The notes: generated by a model from the sequence alone, not told the origin. Counted from the stretch's first letter, positions 34,631 to 46,379 are shown. The stretch: 64,000 bases of DNA from Melastoma dodecandrum (GCA_029817715.1 JARUPY010000534.1:3598501-3662500), one strand, 5' to 3'. Numbers and translations: made by a program.

Positions 34631-35072
34631 ACAAACTTTCTCTTCGCATCCATCTACGGAAAATCCATCGGGCTATAGAAGCAACTTCATAAGAATCAGG
34701 ATCTTGCATGGTCAGATTACATCTCTGATAGACATCTTGCAAAGATCTTAATCCCCTCACTGGTTCGTCGTCAAATTCGGCGACATCAGGAGAAGATTGT
34801 CCAAGTTCACCAAGACTCGTGGCTGGTTTTTCAACACACCAATCCCACTTCGCGTCCTCATCAAACGATAAACTTCTACTCACCGAAAATTTTTTATTCG
34901 TGGGATTATAGATCCTGTAACCCTTGGTATTCGATCCATATCCGATAAAAATAGATTTTTCAGCTCGATAATCAAGTTTGTCTCTTTTTTGTTCCGGAAT
35001 ATGAGCATAGCAAATACATCCGAAAACTCGTAAATGATCCACCGAGCATTTTTTTTCCAAACCAAGCTTCAT
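34569..35072 (-). pseudogene. Continuation of integrase and start of RT, frame-shifted
   Basis: CSVDHLRVFGCICYAHIPEQKRDKLDYRA and FIGYGSNTKGYRIYNP are the usual copia sequence after integrase. After YEVAS the frame jumps: the conserved WVYK and FAPV blocks of RT are missing and the sequence resumes in another frame at ALYGLKQAPRSWY. This marks an internal deletion of roughly 130 codons. Confidence 0.8.
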
Positions 35073-37080
35073 ACGGAGTAGAATTTTTCAAAGCTTTGGT
35101 TGGTAGGAAATTTAGCAAATAAACCGAAGTATTCGCCGCTTCGGCCCAAAACTCCTTCGGCAATCCTTTTTCAAATATCAAACACCTTGACATATCCATT
35201 ATAGATCTATTCTTCCGTTCACTAACCCCGTTTTGCTGCGGACAATACGGCACCGTGAACTGTTGAATGATTCCGGCTTGCGCACAAAATTTTTTGAACT
35301 CCCCAGAAGTATATTCACTTCCGTTGTCCGATCTCAAGGCTTTAATTTTACAACCACATTGATTTTCGGCCAGCTGTTTAAACTTAACAAACTCGCCGAA
35401 AACTTCACTTTTTGTCTTGAGAAAAACAATCCAACAAAAACGAGTAAAATCATCGATGAAGATCAAAAAGTACCTACTTCCATTTAAAGAAGGCACACTC
35501 ATTGGACCACAAACATCTGAATGAACCAATTGAAGTTTCTCCGTCGATTTCCACTTTGCTTCTTCAAAAGGAAGTCTGGATTGTTTGCCGTATTCACAAA
35601 CGGCACAAACATCTGAGCACGCATAAATAACCGGAAGATCAATAATCAACTCATCTGAATGCATCTTCTTCAAAGTAGTGAGGCTTATATGCCCCATTCT
35701 TCTATGCCATAACTGAGAATCATCTACATTGGCCGACAAGGCCAAAGAATCTGATTTAAATTTAACCGGAAAACACCGATCCTGCATCTTCACTTTCATA
35801 AACTCCTTTCCGTCATGGCCAGCCACCGAACAATGCAAATCCTCGAAGTGCAAAATATATTTTTGCTCCAACAACTGTCCCAAACTCAGAAGATTTTGGC
35901 ACAATTCTGGTACAAAAAGAACTTCTGAAATTCGGTTAGTACCCGAAGAATTTTTAATAATAGTCGACCCCTTACCAAGCGCCTTCAGAAGCTGTCCGTT
36001 CCCGATTTTAATGCTGGTCGAGAAAGACTTATCCAAGTCTACAAATAATTTCTCATCGGGAGACATATGATGCGTGCATCCGCTATCGATGAGCCATGCA
36101 TCAGCTCCATAACTTGCTGCTGAAAAGGTTGCCGCAAAGAGTTGATCTTCCTGCATCGACTTATTCTCTGCAACATGTGCTTGCTCTTCAGAAACAACCT
36201 TCTTCTTCCTACAAAATTTTTCACCATGACCAGGAACATTACAATGCTTGCACTTGTAACCGGGTCTAAACCAACAGAAATCTTCCGTATGAGAAGTTTT
36301 ACTACAATAAGAACATGGAGGAAACTCTTTTTGATGTTTCTCGCTAAACTTTTTGTTCTTGAATTTTTTCTCGATGGCACTTTTTCTTGTTTCGTTTCTA
36401 CGGGCATATTTCTCCTTCCCCTTTGCCTTCATTAAAAGTGCGCCTTCAGGTTGCTCCTCCTGTCTTATTGCTCTCCTTTGTTCTTGTGCTTGAAGAGAAC
36501 CGACCAATTCCTCGACTGTCAACTTAGTGAGATCGCGAGATTCTTCCAATGCAGAAATTTTCGACTCAAATCTCTCTGGAATAGTCACAAGAATCTTTTC
36601 AACAATTCTGCTGTCTGGCAACTCTACCTGCAACAATCTGATCTGATTGACAACCCTCATCAGCTTGTCGACATATTCTTTTATACTCTCCGAGTCCTTC
36701 ATTCTGAGCAAATCAAACTCTCTCCATAAATTTGAAACTCTTATTCTCTGATTTCGACCACTACCTTCGAACATCTCCTTTAGTCGGTCCCATGCTTCCT
36801 TTCCCGTCTCACAAGTAAGAATTCTTGCAAGTACTCCTTCAGAAACAGAGGCATGAATAGCAGCAAGGGCCTTGAACGGCTTGGTGGACTCCTCACTGTG
36901 TAGCCTCAACTGATTTAATGTGGGATTTTCAGGAAGGGCTCGAGCTTCAACGTTCCGCTCAATAGTGCTCCAGAGATCCTGAGATTTCAAAAAAACCGTC
37001 ATCTTGACCGCCCAAATTTGATAGTTTTCACCATCAAACGGCCGTGGAGGTTGCACAGAAAAACCACCGGAGGAAGACAT
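34972..37080 (-). CDS. Copia gag-protease-integrase frame
   Basis: The start is best placed at the ATG at 37080, giving MSSSGGFSVQPPRPFDGENY, a typical gag opening. A UBN2-type gag body follows. Then come two zinc knuckles (CSYCSKTSHTEDFC and CKHCNVPGHGEKFC), the protease motif with active-site D-S-G (WLIDSGCTHHMS), the integrase zinc-binding HRRMGH and C..C, and the integrase core with D-V-C-G-P, D-N-G-S-E-Y and the ERKNR region. The frame is then lost in a run of A at 35045-35060 and continues one base shifted. Confidence 0.9.
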   Translation of the reverse strand: MSSSGGFSVQPPRPFDGENYQIWAVKMTVFLKSQDLWSTIERNVEARALPENPTLNQLRLHSEESTKPFKALAAIHASVSEGVLARILTCETGKEAWDRLKEMFEGSGRNQRIRVSNLWREFDLLRMKDSESIKEYVDKLMRVVNQIRLLQVELPDSRIVEKILVTIPERFESKISALEESRDLTKLTVEELVGSLQAQEQRRAIRQEEQPEGALLMKAKGKEKYARRNETRKSAIEKKFKNKKFSEKHQKEFPPCSYCSKTSHTEDFCWFRPGYKCKHCNVPGHGEKFCRKKKVVSEEQAHVAENKSMQEDQLFAATFSAASYGADAWLIDSGCTHHMSPDEKLFVDLDKSFSTSIKIGNGQLLKALGKGSTIIKNSSGTNRISEVLFVPELCQNLLSLGQLLEQKYILHFEDLHCSVAGHDGKEFMKVKMQDRCFPVKFKSDSLALSANVDDSQLWHRRMGHISLTTLKKMHSDELIIDLPVIYACSDVCAVCEYGKQSRLPFEEAKWKSTEKLQLVHSDVCGPMSVPSLNGSRYFLIFIDDFTRFCWIVFLKTKSEVFGEFVKFKQLAENQCGCKIKALRSDNGSEYTSGEFKKFCAQAGIIQQFTVPYCPQQNGVSERKNRSIMDMSRCLIFEKGLPKEFWAEAANTSVYLLNFLPTKALKNSTPYEAWFGKKMLGGSFTSFRMYLLCSYSGTKKRQT

Positions 37081-37179
37081 GATGACAAAATCAAACGGAT
37101 GATTTGGGTATGAAAGGAAAGGAAATTTTTCAAGCGTGTATACTCTCACAGTCCCTCAAGATTGCGAGCTCTGATACCA

Positions 37180-37407
37180 TGTCAAACTTTGATTCGAGGA
37201 TAAAAATTGTAGAAAATTATTGGTTGGCAAAAAAAACAACTTATTAAACTCATGTTTACAAGAGATTCTTATATAGGAAAACAATCAAAAACTAAAAGAG
37301 AATCTAAATAGATCTCCTAAATCTCTCAATGAGATTTGCTAAATCAAATCTTATTCCTAGAATATTTTAGAAAATAAATCAAATCCTAAAAACCTTAACC
37401 GCTGACA
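37180..37407 (-). repeat. 5' LTR of the copia element
   Basis: 228 bases, followed on the minus strand by the initiator-Met tRNA primer site. Confidence 0.95.
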
Positions 37408-38367
37408 ATCTTGAACTCCAAAAAACATGGTCGGCGAACTAGCAGGTCCTTTTCTGAACTAAAACCCAAGGTCAAAATTGTCGTCGAGCATCATCGACGT
37501 TGAAACGAACTCAATTAAAACGCCATGCTCGGGTCATAGACTAACCAAAACCATTATTCCAATTCATCAATCAGGATATTAAATTCCCAAGACTAAACAT
37601 GGTGTGCCAATTCATTAGCCGCCGGGGTCAACTGTGGCTTGCTCTAACTCCACCAAACCCCACAAACTTTTGTATTCATACAAACTAGTCAGGCAAAACC
37701 GATTGAAAAGAATTCTCTCAGTAACCCGAAGATGATAGAGTCACGACGTCCCTCAAGAAATCATGCAAAGAACAGAACTGGAGAAGCCCTCGGACATAGA
37801 AACGGTTACGAGCACCGATGTCAAGGCAAATCTAGGACGAACGACGTAGTAAGAACAGCTCTGTGCTATTTATTTTGATATGATTGCCTTGAAAATCACC
37901 GCCATTCAATTTTCTTAAATCACGACTCCCTAAAATCTCTCGGCATCACCTCAAATTCACCCAAAAATCATCACGTATCAAAACAGAACATGTACACGAC
38001 TGGCTGTGTGCCTCGCCTAATGTGAAATATGTTAGTTTTGCTTATGCCTCGTGTATAGTTTGCTTTTTTTTTTATAACCAATATTTTTAAACATAATCAA
38101 AGTTGGAGCCTCTGAAGAATCAGCGAGCCTTCAATTATTTTGGCGGAGAGTGATTATTTTTAAATCGCTCGGTGGGATTGACTTATGAAGTCCACTTAAA
38201 TTAAAACATGTTGACGCATAAGTTGTCCTACTTGGAACTGGTCTTGGCATTCAGATTGTTCTTTTTAATGGATGGGATGGCACGTACTGATCGACAGCAA
38301 ACAAGACAGATCAATCCGTTGTCTGCTCCAAAAGTAAGGGTCTCTCGATTGTTTGTGGCCTTCTCCC

Positions 38368-40466
38368 ATGGGCTGGCTGAGGAGGATTTTCGGCATTCCG
38401 GACCACCGCGAATGCTCCTTCTGTTCTGCAACAGACCAAGGGCATAAGACATTTTCCCCCGATGATCCGAGCGCCTCCGAGGTATGCATCAAGAGCTCTC
38501 GTTCTTGCTTCCAAGCAGCCATTTGAGATGCCACTAGTGATATGTGCGATCCATTTGAAGGAGGAGAGTGAATCTCCCGAAGAACAAGATGGTGAAGAAG
38601 GGAATCATCTGATTACAAAATGCAGATCGCCGATGAGTGAGTCATTCTCGCCCTTTGGACACGGACAAGAGCTTTGGCCCTCGTCGTTTTACGAAACAGA
38701 GGGTGCCGGGTATGTGGATTACCTCAATTTGAACTACTGGGTCATATATATGTTCTTAGTGTTCCTTAAAGTTACAGTGACTTATCATGATCAGGTCCTC
38801 GAATTGTCATCAATTTAAGTTTTGGGACACGGAACAGATTTCGATTTTTCCAGAACACCGTATTTGGGATTCAGAAAACTGGAGCCCATATTTCTTCCAT
38901 CAGCCAAAGATCGACAATGAGGTCTGACATTTACCTCGAATGTGTTAATATTTTCATTTTCAACACGAGGGTGATATTCTGTTTCCGACCAAATAGTTTT
39001 TGACTTCCGATCACAATATCGTCGATGAAGAACAGAAGCATTCTCAACCAACATGTTACGTTTGTGGCAAACAGGTAACTGCCTAACGTCCATTACAGTA
39101 AAAACTACTTGCATGACTGAAGACTCCTCGAATTTTCATGCTAGATTCCATATGATGAGTACGGTCAACTCTATTATTGGGAGCATCCTTTCTGGAAACT
39201 AAAATGTTGCCGCTCCCATCGCAGAGACGGAACTCCACGGTGCTCAAGTTGTAGAAGGTTTAAGGTTAGATAATTACCACCCGAAAACAATATTTTGACG
39301 ACATCACATGAGGCAGGATTAATTAACAATCTGGTTAAATCTTCACTGGTCCAAACATAAAAGGCAAGAGACGCGAGGTATGCAACGCTAAACGACGGCC
39401 GGGTGATATGTTCGGAGTGCCTAGAGACCGCGGTTATGGACCCGGAAGATTTCTCCCGAATTTATCTCGAGGTCAAAGAATTCTACAAGAGCCTTGACAT
39501 GGATATTGAGGAGCAAATCTCGATCAAGCTGGTCGATAAATTCGAGATGGAGAAGGAAACTAAGGCGGCAGAAAAACCGGTGTGAATTCCATCTTTGCCT
39601 TACACTGGTTGATCTAAATTTCCAGTGGCAATTAATATTAGCTATCACAATTTCATTGTAGGGAGGGGAGACTCGAGGTTTATGTGTGCACACACGGCAT
39701 CCTTTTATACGCATTGTGAGTTTTGTTCGTCCTATTTATGTCTCACACTTCCATTTATTGTTTGATTAGTGTAGTAACCCCATCATAAATACAGTTTTCA
39801 TATATCTTAAAAGCAGATGATTGAGAGGCCAGCAACAATCGGAGATGATGATAAAATTGTTGAGACGAGGAAAGAGCCGTATTATTTGGTGAGAAATGTG
39901 AAAATAAGGGGAGTTTTGGTCTTGTATGGTTGTCCAAGGTAAATCGCATTGTTTTTTTTTTCTTTCTAATGTCTGATGAAATATACTTGACAATCTCATA
40001 CACGTAATTCCATTCGGCTGTGGATTTCTTCCATTTGACAATCAGGATATTGACGCAAAGGATCCTCGTCCATGAGATGATGCACGTCTGGCTTAAGTTT
40101 GGCGGTTCTTCCTCGTCTTCTCTAGGTTAACTAAGCTGAGATTTTGCTTATCATGAACCATGGTGTATTGGCCACCAACCGGATGTTTCGTGGGGTATAT
40201 TGGCAGGATATCTAGACTTACAAGGAGAAGTTGAGGAAGGCATATGTGAAGTCATGGCTCACATGTGGCTTAGCTCTGAGATCAAGTCACCGCCTTCCCG
40301 ACGGCAATCTGAGATTAGACTAGGAGAGTATCTCAAATATAGGATCGAGAAGAAAAAATCGGATGATTATGGGAGGGGATTCCAGAAAGGGAACGCGGCA
40401 GTGATGAACTGCGGCCTCAAATGGACGTTGGACTACATTCGGATGACCAAAAACTTACCACCATGA
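38368..40466 (+). CDS. DA1-like LIM-metallopeptidase, cluster copy 1
   Basis: Ten exons: 38368-38481, 38561-38709, 38795-38921, 38997-39074, 39145-39264, 39364-39579, 39662-39715, 39817-39938, 40046-40125, 40207-40466. All junctions are GT-AG and phases fit, giving about 439 aa. Exon 1 encodes [11 protein letters not shown], like the MGWLNKIF start of DA1. Exon 2 is acidic and exon 3 aromatic-rich (FWDTEQ, WDSENWSPYFF). Exons 4-6 hold a LIM-type finger pair (C150-x2-C153, HPFW..C, GTPRCSSC, ICSECLETAVMD). Exons 8-10 hold the DA1 peptidase domain with LVLYG, the HEMMH zinc motif at about 336-340, [16 protein letters not shown], and the [11 protein letters not shown] end. DA1 is a ubiquitin-activated peptidase that limits organ growth. 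The UIMs and first LIM finger of DA1 are not recognisable here. An AATAAA signal follows near 40517. Confidence 0.88.
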
Positions 40467-41746
40467 AAGTATCCCGTGAGCTTTTCATCTGTGTGGGTGT
40501 GTACATCCTCTCAATAAAGAAACTATCGATGGAAAGACTTTGGCCAATTGAATCTAAATAAAGGAGATTTAGTAGGTTTCTTCGGACTTCCTACACTTGT
40601 TACCGTTGAAAATGAAATATATAGCTTCATCTAACAGTTCGAGTAAGGAAAAGAATTCTTACAATATCGAGTAACTCGAGTGTAAGGATATTAATTTTAT
40701 TCCATTATTGGGGAACATGTTAAATTTCAATCACATCCCACACTTTTATTATTTCAAGTTGGAATGGTGCGTTTGTTTTAAAGATTTGAGAAAGGAATGG
40801 AATGGACCAATAATGTTATTTATTTCCCTTTTTCCATCTTCTTAATTCTATTCCTTTCTTTTTTTCATTCCATTTCATTTCCTTAATTTTGAAGTGGAAT
40901 GGAAGAAATGAGCATGGCTCATGTTCCCTTTTTAATCTATTTCCTTCATCTTCTTCTCTTTATCCTTGAATTAAGTACACTATTTCTATAAGTAATTTGC
41001 TTCCTAAGCATTATATTACGTGCCGTGAGATTAAAAAAATGGATGAATCTCATCTCATCTTGTGAGTATCCGGATGCAAATGTCACATTGTTTTGTTTGA
41101 TGCCTCTCAATAATGACGATGATGTTTTTTTTTTCCTGTTCTTATATTCAAATACTAAATAGTCAAAACTTTACCATGATTTAATGCAGTAGTTATACCT
41201 GACGAAATTGGGAATATGGATCATGTCAATGATCCCCTTGATGGCATAAGTCAAGTTTTGGCATAATCCAAACAAAGCCGACAGCCGCATTCATTTAAAA
41301 ATCCTGTCCTAAATTAAAAATGTTTTCTGGGGGAACTTCCGAGGATTATTGTAGTTGGCGAGCAAGAAATCAAACACCACCCCGAGTATTTCTTGGAAGT
41401 TTCCGTCTCTAAGGAATCCGCATGCTCGACCGTTGTGTTGTCATGTTGTGAACTAATCTTGTCATTTTGATCGTCCTTTTCTATAGACGAGATGCTTGAA
41501 GTGATTTATCATAAACTATATCAATCCATCCATCATCACACTCGGTATCGATCTCTCCTGGGCAAATACTTGTTCGTTTTAGACCTTCTCTGATGGACAG
41601 ATGGGCAAGATGGAGCATGGCCCAAACTGTAATGGAACAAAATGCATGGACCCTGAGCCTAATAGCCTAATGATGACAGGAATTGTTGTTTTTCTGTTGT
41701 CTATAAAAGTGATACATTGTAATAGGTTCTTCTTCTTCTTTTTACG
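40467..41746. other. Spacer after copy 1
   Basis: AT-rich. The first 90 bases share the 3' end of copy 3 (an AATAAAGAA(A)CTAT box near 40516 and 48611). Nothing else is recognised before the broken copy at 41747. Confidence 0.5.
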
Positions 41747-41866
41747 GCCTCGGAGGTAAGAATCAAAAGATCTCTTTTTTGCTTCTAAGCAGGAATTTTA
41801 GATGCATTCGTGTGTTCCATTTGAAGGAAGAGAGCGAATCTGCTGAAGAAACGTTTATAGAAGAAG
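41747..41866 (+). pseudogene. Broken DA1-like copy: end of exon 1, intron 1, start of exon 2
   Basis: GCCTCGGAGGTAAG matches the exon 1 donor of the intact copies. It is followed by a similar intron and by TTTGAAG with a GAAGAGAGCGAATCTGCTGAAGAA exon 2 start. The match stops at about 41866, where the duplicated spacer block A' begins. The first 30 or so codons and everything after early exon 2 are gone. Confidence 0.8.
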
Positions 41867-41868
41867 AG

Positions 41869-43054
41869 TTAAATTCCAAACTTCGGTCCACGAGCCCGAA
41901 TTGATGTCGCCATTGAATGTGGTCCAGAAGAGGCCCAACTCTTTCCCTTTCATCTTTTTTTCTCGTGTTTTTCAAGGTAACGTAAAATGCACTTTGTCCA
42001 CCACTACTTTCGGACCATAAATAACCTTAACCTCAATTCCTAATCAAAACCTGCCTCTATTTAATTACTCTTATTTGGACTCTTTAGGCGACGCAAGCTA
42101 TCTGCTGTTCTCTCTTCTCTTGAAGAACTTTTCAAAAAGCGGAGAAAGAGGGAGAAAAAAACACTAAAAAATATGTAAGAAAAGGGATGATCCAACTCCA
42201 TCCAAGTGGTGTGTGTTGCTGTGTTAATTGGTGGGAGGTGGGTCTTTTTCTCAATCTGGGTAAGTTGTTACTATCCCGAGTTTCATTGAGTGTGTTCGTA
42301 TGGGTTACCTGAAGCTTGGGATCCGGGATAAATCCGGTATGGACCTCCTGGGGAGCAATTGTGTTTTACCGAGGAAAACAGATCTTAACGTGAAAAAGAA
42401 ATGTAAAGAGAAATATGCCGTTGTGAAAAGTAACAGAGAATGAGAAAGAACAATGAAGAAGGGTAACTTATTTCTATTACCAGCAAAGTTGAGTTGCATA
42501 CACAAACCAAAATACCCGGAATGGACAATCGAAATGTCATCTCTGGGAAACAAGTGATTGTTGTTCTTTTCTCGCTGGACACATACCCTATTCATAGAAT
42601 ACTACGCCTTCTACTTCTAATAGGCCCTGAACTAGATCAGAATCAACAAGTCCATAAGAAGTGATCCCATTTTTTTCATCGGGTCCGGGTAGAGACAAAA
42701 GGTCTTGAGCGATCGATCCGGCAGAACAACTCAAAAGATAAAGAAGGATCGTTAATTTCTTCATGCTCGTTCCAAGTTCGAAGTAACATTTGTACAAATA
42801 AGAATCCCCTTCGTTACATGATTTCTTCTTCATATAGATAGATATAGGATCTAGGGGGCAATTACTTAGAAGTACATTTTGTGCAACAGCCCTTCAACAA
42901 GTAACTGCTAACACTTGCTTAATCTGTGAGTAATTGCCCCTAAATGTCCCTTAACTGTTGCTGGTCTTCGATCAAGAATGGTCTTATTGATCTTAGACTG
43001 ATGGTCTTGTGTCACCTTCATCTTCAACTTCTAGCCTTCCCCCAGTGATCTTTT
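41869..43054. repeat. Duplicated spacer block, copy A'
   Basis: Second copy of the block at 31421-32932. Its left end abuts the broken DA1-like gene fragment. It is interrupted by a plastid-derived insert at about 42598-42894. From about 43058 the similarity continues with 37824 onward, skipping the segment that holds the copia element. Confidence 0.85.
42598..42894 (-). pseudogene. ycf2: Nuclear copy of a plastid ycf2 fragment (NUPT)
   Basis: The minus strand reads [73 protein letters not shown] and [13 protein letters not shown]. This is an internal part of plastid Ycf2. Two residues normally present before DSDLV are missing and the frame leaves Ycf2 right after LLEVEG. Only about 300 bases are present, inside the duplicated spacer A', so this is a transferred fragment and not a working gene. 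Confidence 0.92.
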
Positions 43055-43578
43055 ATCAGGGCAAATCTAGGACGAACGATGTGGTAAGAACAGCTCTGTG
43101 CTATTTTCATTTGGATCTGATTATCTCGAAAATCGCTGCCGTTCATTTTCGTTAACACGTATCGAAACAGAGCATGTACACGACTGGCTCTGTGCCTAAT
43201 GTAAAGTATGTTACTTTTGTATAGGCCTATATATGTATTGGGGAGTTGTTTAATGCTGGTTGTCATAGTTGGTGACCAAGAAATCGTCGACCGACCATCA
43301 CTCAATGTTTGATGGTAACAAAGCCAATAATTTTTAAGCTTAAGTCGGATTCTCTGAAGAGTTGGCGTGGCTTCAATTATTTTGGTGTGTAGTAGTGATT
43401 ATTTTAAATCGATTGGTGGGATTGACTTACGAGGTCCACTTAAATTAAACATTTTGACGCTTAAGTTGTCCTTTCAAATGGATTGGATGGCATCTGCCCG
43501 ATTGACAGTAAACGAGACAGATCGATCCATTGTCTGCTCCAAACTCAGGGATCTCTCGTTTGTTTTAGGTCTTCCCTC

Positions 43579-45659
43579 ATGGGTTGGCTGAGGAGGATTT
43601 TCGGCATTCCGAACCGCAGTGAATGCTCCTTCTGTTCTGCAACAGACCAAGGGCATACGACATTTTCCTCCGATGATCTGAGGGCCTCCGAGGTATGATA
43701 AAAAAACTCCCGTTCTTGCTTCTAAGCGGGGCATTTGAGATGAGCTAATGATATGCGCGACCCATTTGAAGGAGGAGAGTGAATCTCCTGAAGAACAAGA
43801 TGGTGAAGAAGGGTATCGTCTGATTACAAAATGCAGATCGCCAACGAGTGAGTTATTCTCGCATTTTGGACACGGACAAGATCTTTGGTCCTCGTCGTTT
43901 TATGAAACAGAGGGTGCCGGGTATGTGGATTACCTCAATTTGAACTACCGGGTCATATATATATTCTTAGTGTTCCTTAAAGTTACGGTGACTTATCATG
44001 ATCAGGTCCTCGAATTGTCATCAATTTAAGTTTTGGGACACGGAACAGATTTCGATTTTTCAAGAACACCGTATTTGGGATTCAGAAAACTGGAGCCAAT
44101 ATTTCTTCCATCAGCCAAAGATCGACCATGAGGTTTTACATTGCCATGAAATGTGTTTATATTTTTCCAAACTCAGACAGGATATGAACTCATTCCTCTG
44201 TTTCTGACAAAATAGTTTTCAACATCCGGACAAGGTATCTTCAACGGAGAACAGGAGCAATCTCAACCAACATGCTACGTTTGCGGCAAACTGGTGACTA
44301 GTTACTTTCAGTTACAGTAAAAACTAGTTGAATGACTGAAGACTCCCCGATTTTCATGCTAGATTCCATATGATGAGTTCGGACGACTCTCTTGTTTGAA
44401 GCATCCTTTCTGGAACCTAAAATGTTGTCACTCCCATCTGAGTGACGGAACCCCATTGTGCTCAAGTTGTGAAAGATTTGAGGTTAGATAATCACAACCC
44501 AAAAGTAATATTATAACAACGGGATTAGTTAGCAATCTCATTAGACCTTTTGTTGTCCAAACATATTAGGCGAGAGACACAAGGTACGCGACGCTTGACG
44601 ACGGTCGGGTGATATGTTCAGAGTGCCTAGAGACCGCGGTTATGAACCCAAAAGATTGTCAACGGATTTACCTCGAGGTCAAAGAATTCTACAAGAGCCT
44701 CGACATGGAGATCGAGGAGCGAATCCCAATCAATCTGGTCAATAAATTTGAGATGGAGAAGAAAATGTCGAAGAGAAAGCAGGTGCGAATCCCAACTTTT
44801 CTCGGCACTGGTTAACCTTAAAATCTACGGTGAGCAATATTGGGGTAACATGATTTGGAGCTTATCCTTGTATCATTGCAGAGAGGGGAGACTGTAGGTT
44901 TATGCGAGCCCTTATTGCAACCTTCTATATGCACCGTGAGCTTGTTTCATCCTTTTACTTACTGTTGTTTGTTGTAGCAGCCAAATTAAAAGTTCAGTTT
45001 CCGTATGTCTTGAAACCAGATGATTGAGAGGCAAATAAAAATAGGAGACGACGATAAAATCATTGAGATTAGGAAAGAGCTGTATACGCTTGTGAGAAAT
45101 GTGAAGATCAAGGGAATTTTTCTCTTGTATGGTTTTCCGAGGTAAATCGTTTCGCTGTTTTATGTCCAGGGAAAAGTACTCGGCAATCTCCTATAAATAA
45201 TTCCTTTTGGCTCTGAATTTCTTCCATTTGACTATCAGGATGTTGACAAAGTCGATCCTCGTCCATGAGATGATGCACGTGTGGCTCGCATTCGGCGGTT
45301 TGTCCTCGTCTTCCCTAGGTAAACTAAGCTGAGATCTCGCTCACCTTAAACCATGGTGCATTTGCTCCAAACCAGAAGTTTCTTGGAATATATTTGCAGG
45401 ATATATTGATCTACACCCAGAAGTTAGGGAAGGCATATGTGAAGTCATGGCTCACATGTGGCTTAGCTCAGAGATCAAGTCACTGCCTTCGCGACGTGGG
45501 GCGGAGATCAGACTTGGAGAGTTCTTCAAGTACAATATCGAGAACAGTAAACTGGAGCATTACGGTAGCGGATTTCGGAAAGGAAACAAGGCCGTGGTGA
45601 ACTGCGGCCTCAAATGGACATTGAACTATATACGAATGACCGGAAACTTTCCTCCATGA
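43579..45659 (+). CDS. DA1-like LIM-metallopeptidase, cluster copy 2
   Basis: Ten exons with the same structure as copy 1: 43579-43692, 43772-43920, 44006-44132, 44216-44293, 44363-44482, 44570-44782, 44882-44935, 45020-45141, 45239-45318, 45400-45659, giving about 438 aa with all phases intact. It starts [19 protein letters not shown]. The LIM-type part (CYVCGKL, KHPFWNLKCC, GTPLCSSC, ICSECLETAVMN) and the peptidase motif ([38 protein letters not shown]) are kept. It is the closest relative of copy 1, and its introns and upstream sequence also match copy 1. It should be active if transcribed. Confidence 0.88.
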
Positions 45660-46379
45660 GCGCAATGAAATGAAAATATGTCCGATTCAACTGGTGACAT
45701 TTTAGTTACAATTTGATGTTGGCAGAGTTCTCTATCAAAACGTTTGGATTTTCTAAAATAACCATACTATATTAAAAAGCGGCTCTGTTTTAGGAAAGCC
45801 CATTCACATGAAGTGTGACATCCTGCTCAAATGTAAGTGTTCACAAATCATGTATTTCTTCCATTGATCGCATCGATTCCACAGGGAAGTACTATTCGAC
45901 ACGGAATTAGTGATAGGAAACTAACACGGTCAACTTCATTGCAAGGATATTCGATAAACATGCACAGCAACCACTGTGTGCTTTCATTTTAAATAATTTC
46001 TCATTATGTTGTTTAGGGGCACTTATTTAACGGGTGATTCTTTTGGTTGGTGACCAAGAAATCAACTGCTCCGTATGTTATTACATAAACTGTATCATTC
46101 ACAGCGAACCAAAAAACCTCACACCAGTTGCCATCGGCTAACGATTCCGCCTGCCTGCATAAGTTTAATGGATTTTCTAATTGGTTTTAGGAAGGTTGTT
46201 GCACTACTAACTACGTCTTAAACTAATAACATTTGACACTTAAGTTGCCCTTTTCTTGATCTAATCTGGGGATTTAGGTATCGCTATGATAAGATATGTT
46301 GTGTTTGGAATCATTTGCAGCTCTCAGATTCAATACCTTGCTTGAAGTTCGACATCTCCTGTTTGACCTAGGCCTCTTC
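45660..46379. other. Spacer between copies 2 and 3
   Basis: AT-rich. It includes a short segment near 46020-46075 similar to the upstream region of copy 2 (GTTGGTGACCAAGAAATC), as expected for a duplicated promoter region. No gene is seen. Confidence 0.5.

Larger units (their letters stand above)
33285..37407 (-). mobile_element. Young Ty1-copia retrotransposon with reverse-transcriptase core deleted
   Basis: LTRs lie at 33285-33513 and 37180-37407 and, as far as I can compare them, differ only by one base in an A run. The flanks carry a 5-base target duplication ATCTT (33280-33284 and 37408-37412). The element is on the minus strand: the primer site TGGTATCAGAGC directly follows the 5' LTR (RC of 37168-37179) and a purine tract (AAGGAGGAG) precedes the 3' LTR. 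Total length is 4123 bases. The order gag, protease, integrase, RT, RNase H is that of copia. A frameshift in an A8 run and a deletion of the RT fingers/palm make it non-autonomous. It lies between the shared spacer blocks of the DA1-like cluster. Confidence 0.95.

Noticed and set aside
35233..36729. Plus-strand frames between 35.2 and 36.7 kb
   Set aside because: All are antisense shadows of the copia gag-integrase frame.
42588..42833. Nuclear gene for a membrane protein
   Set aside because: The peptide is plastid Ycf2, cut at both ends, so it is a transferred fragment.
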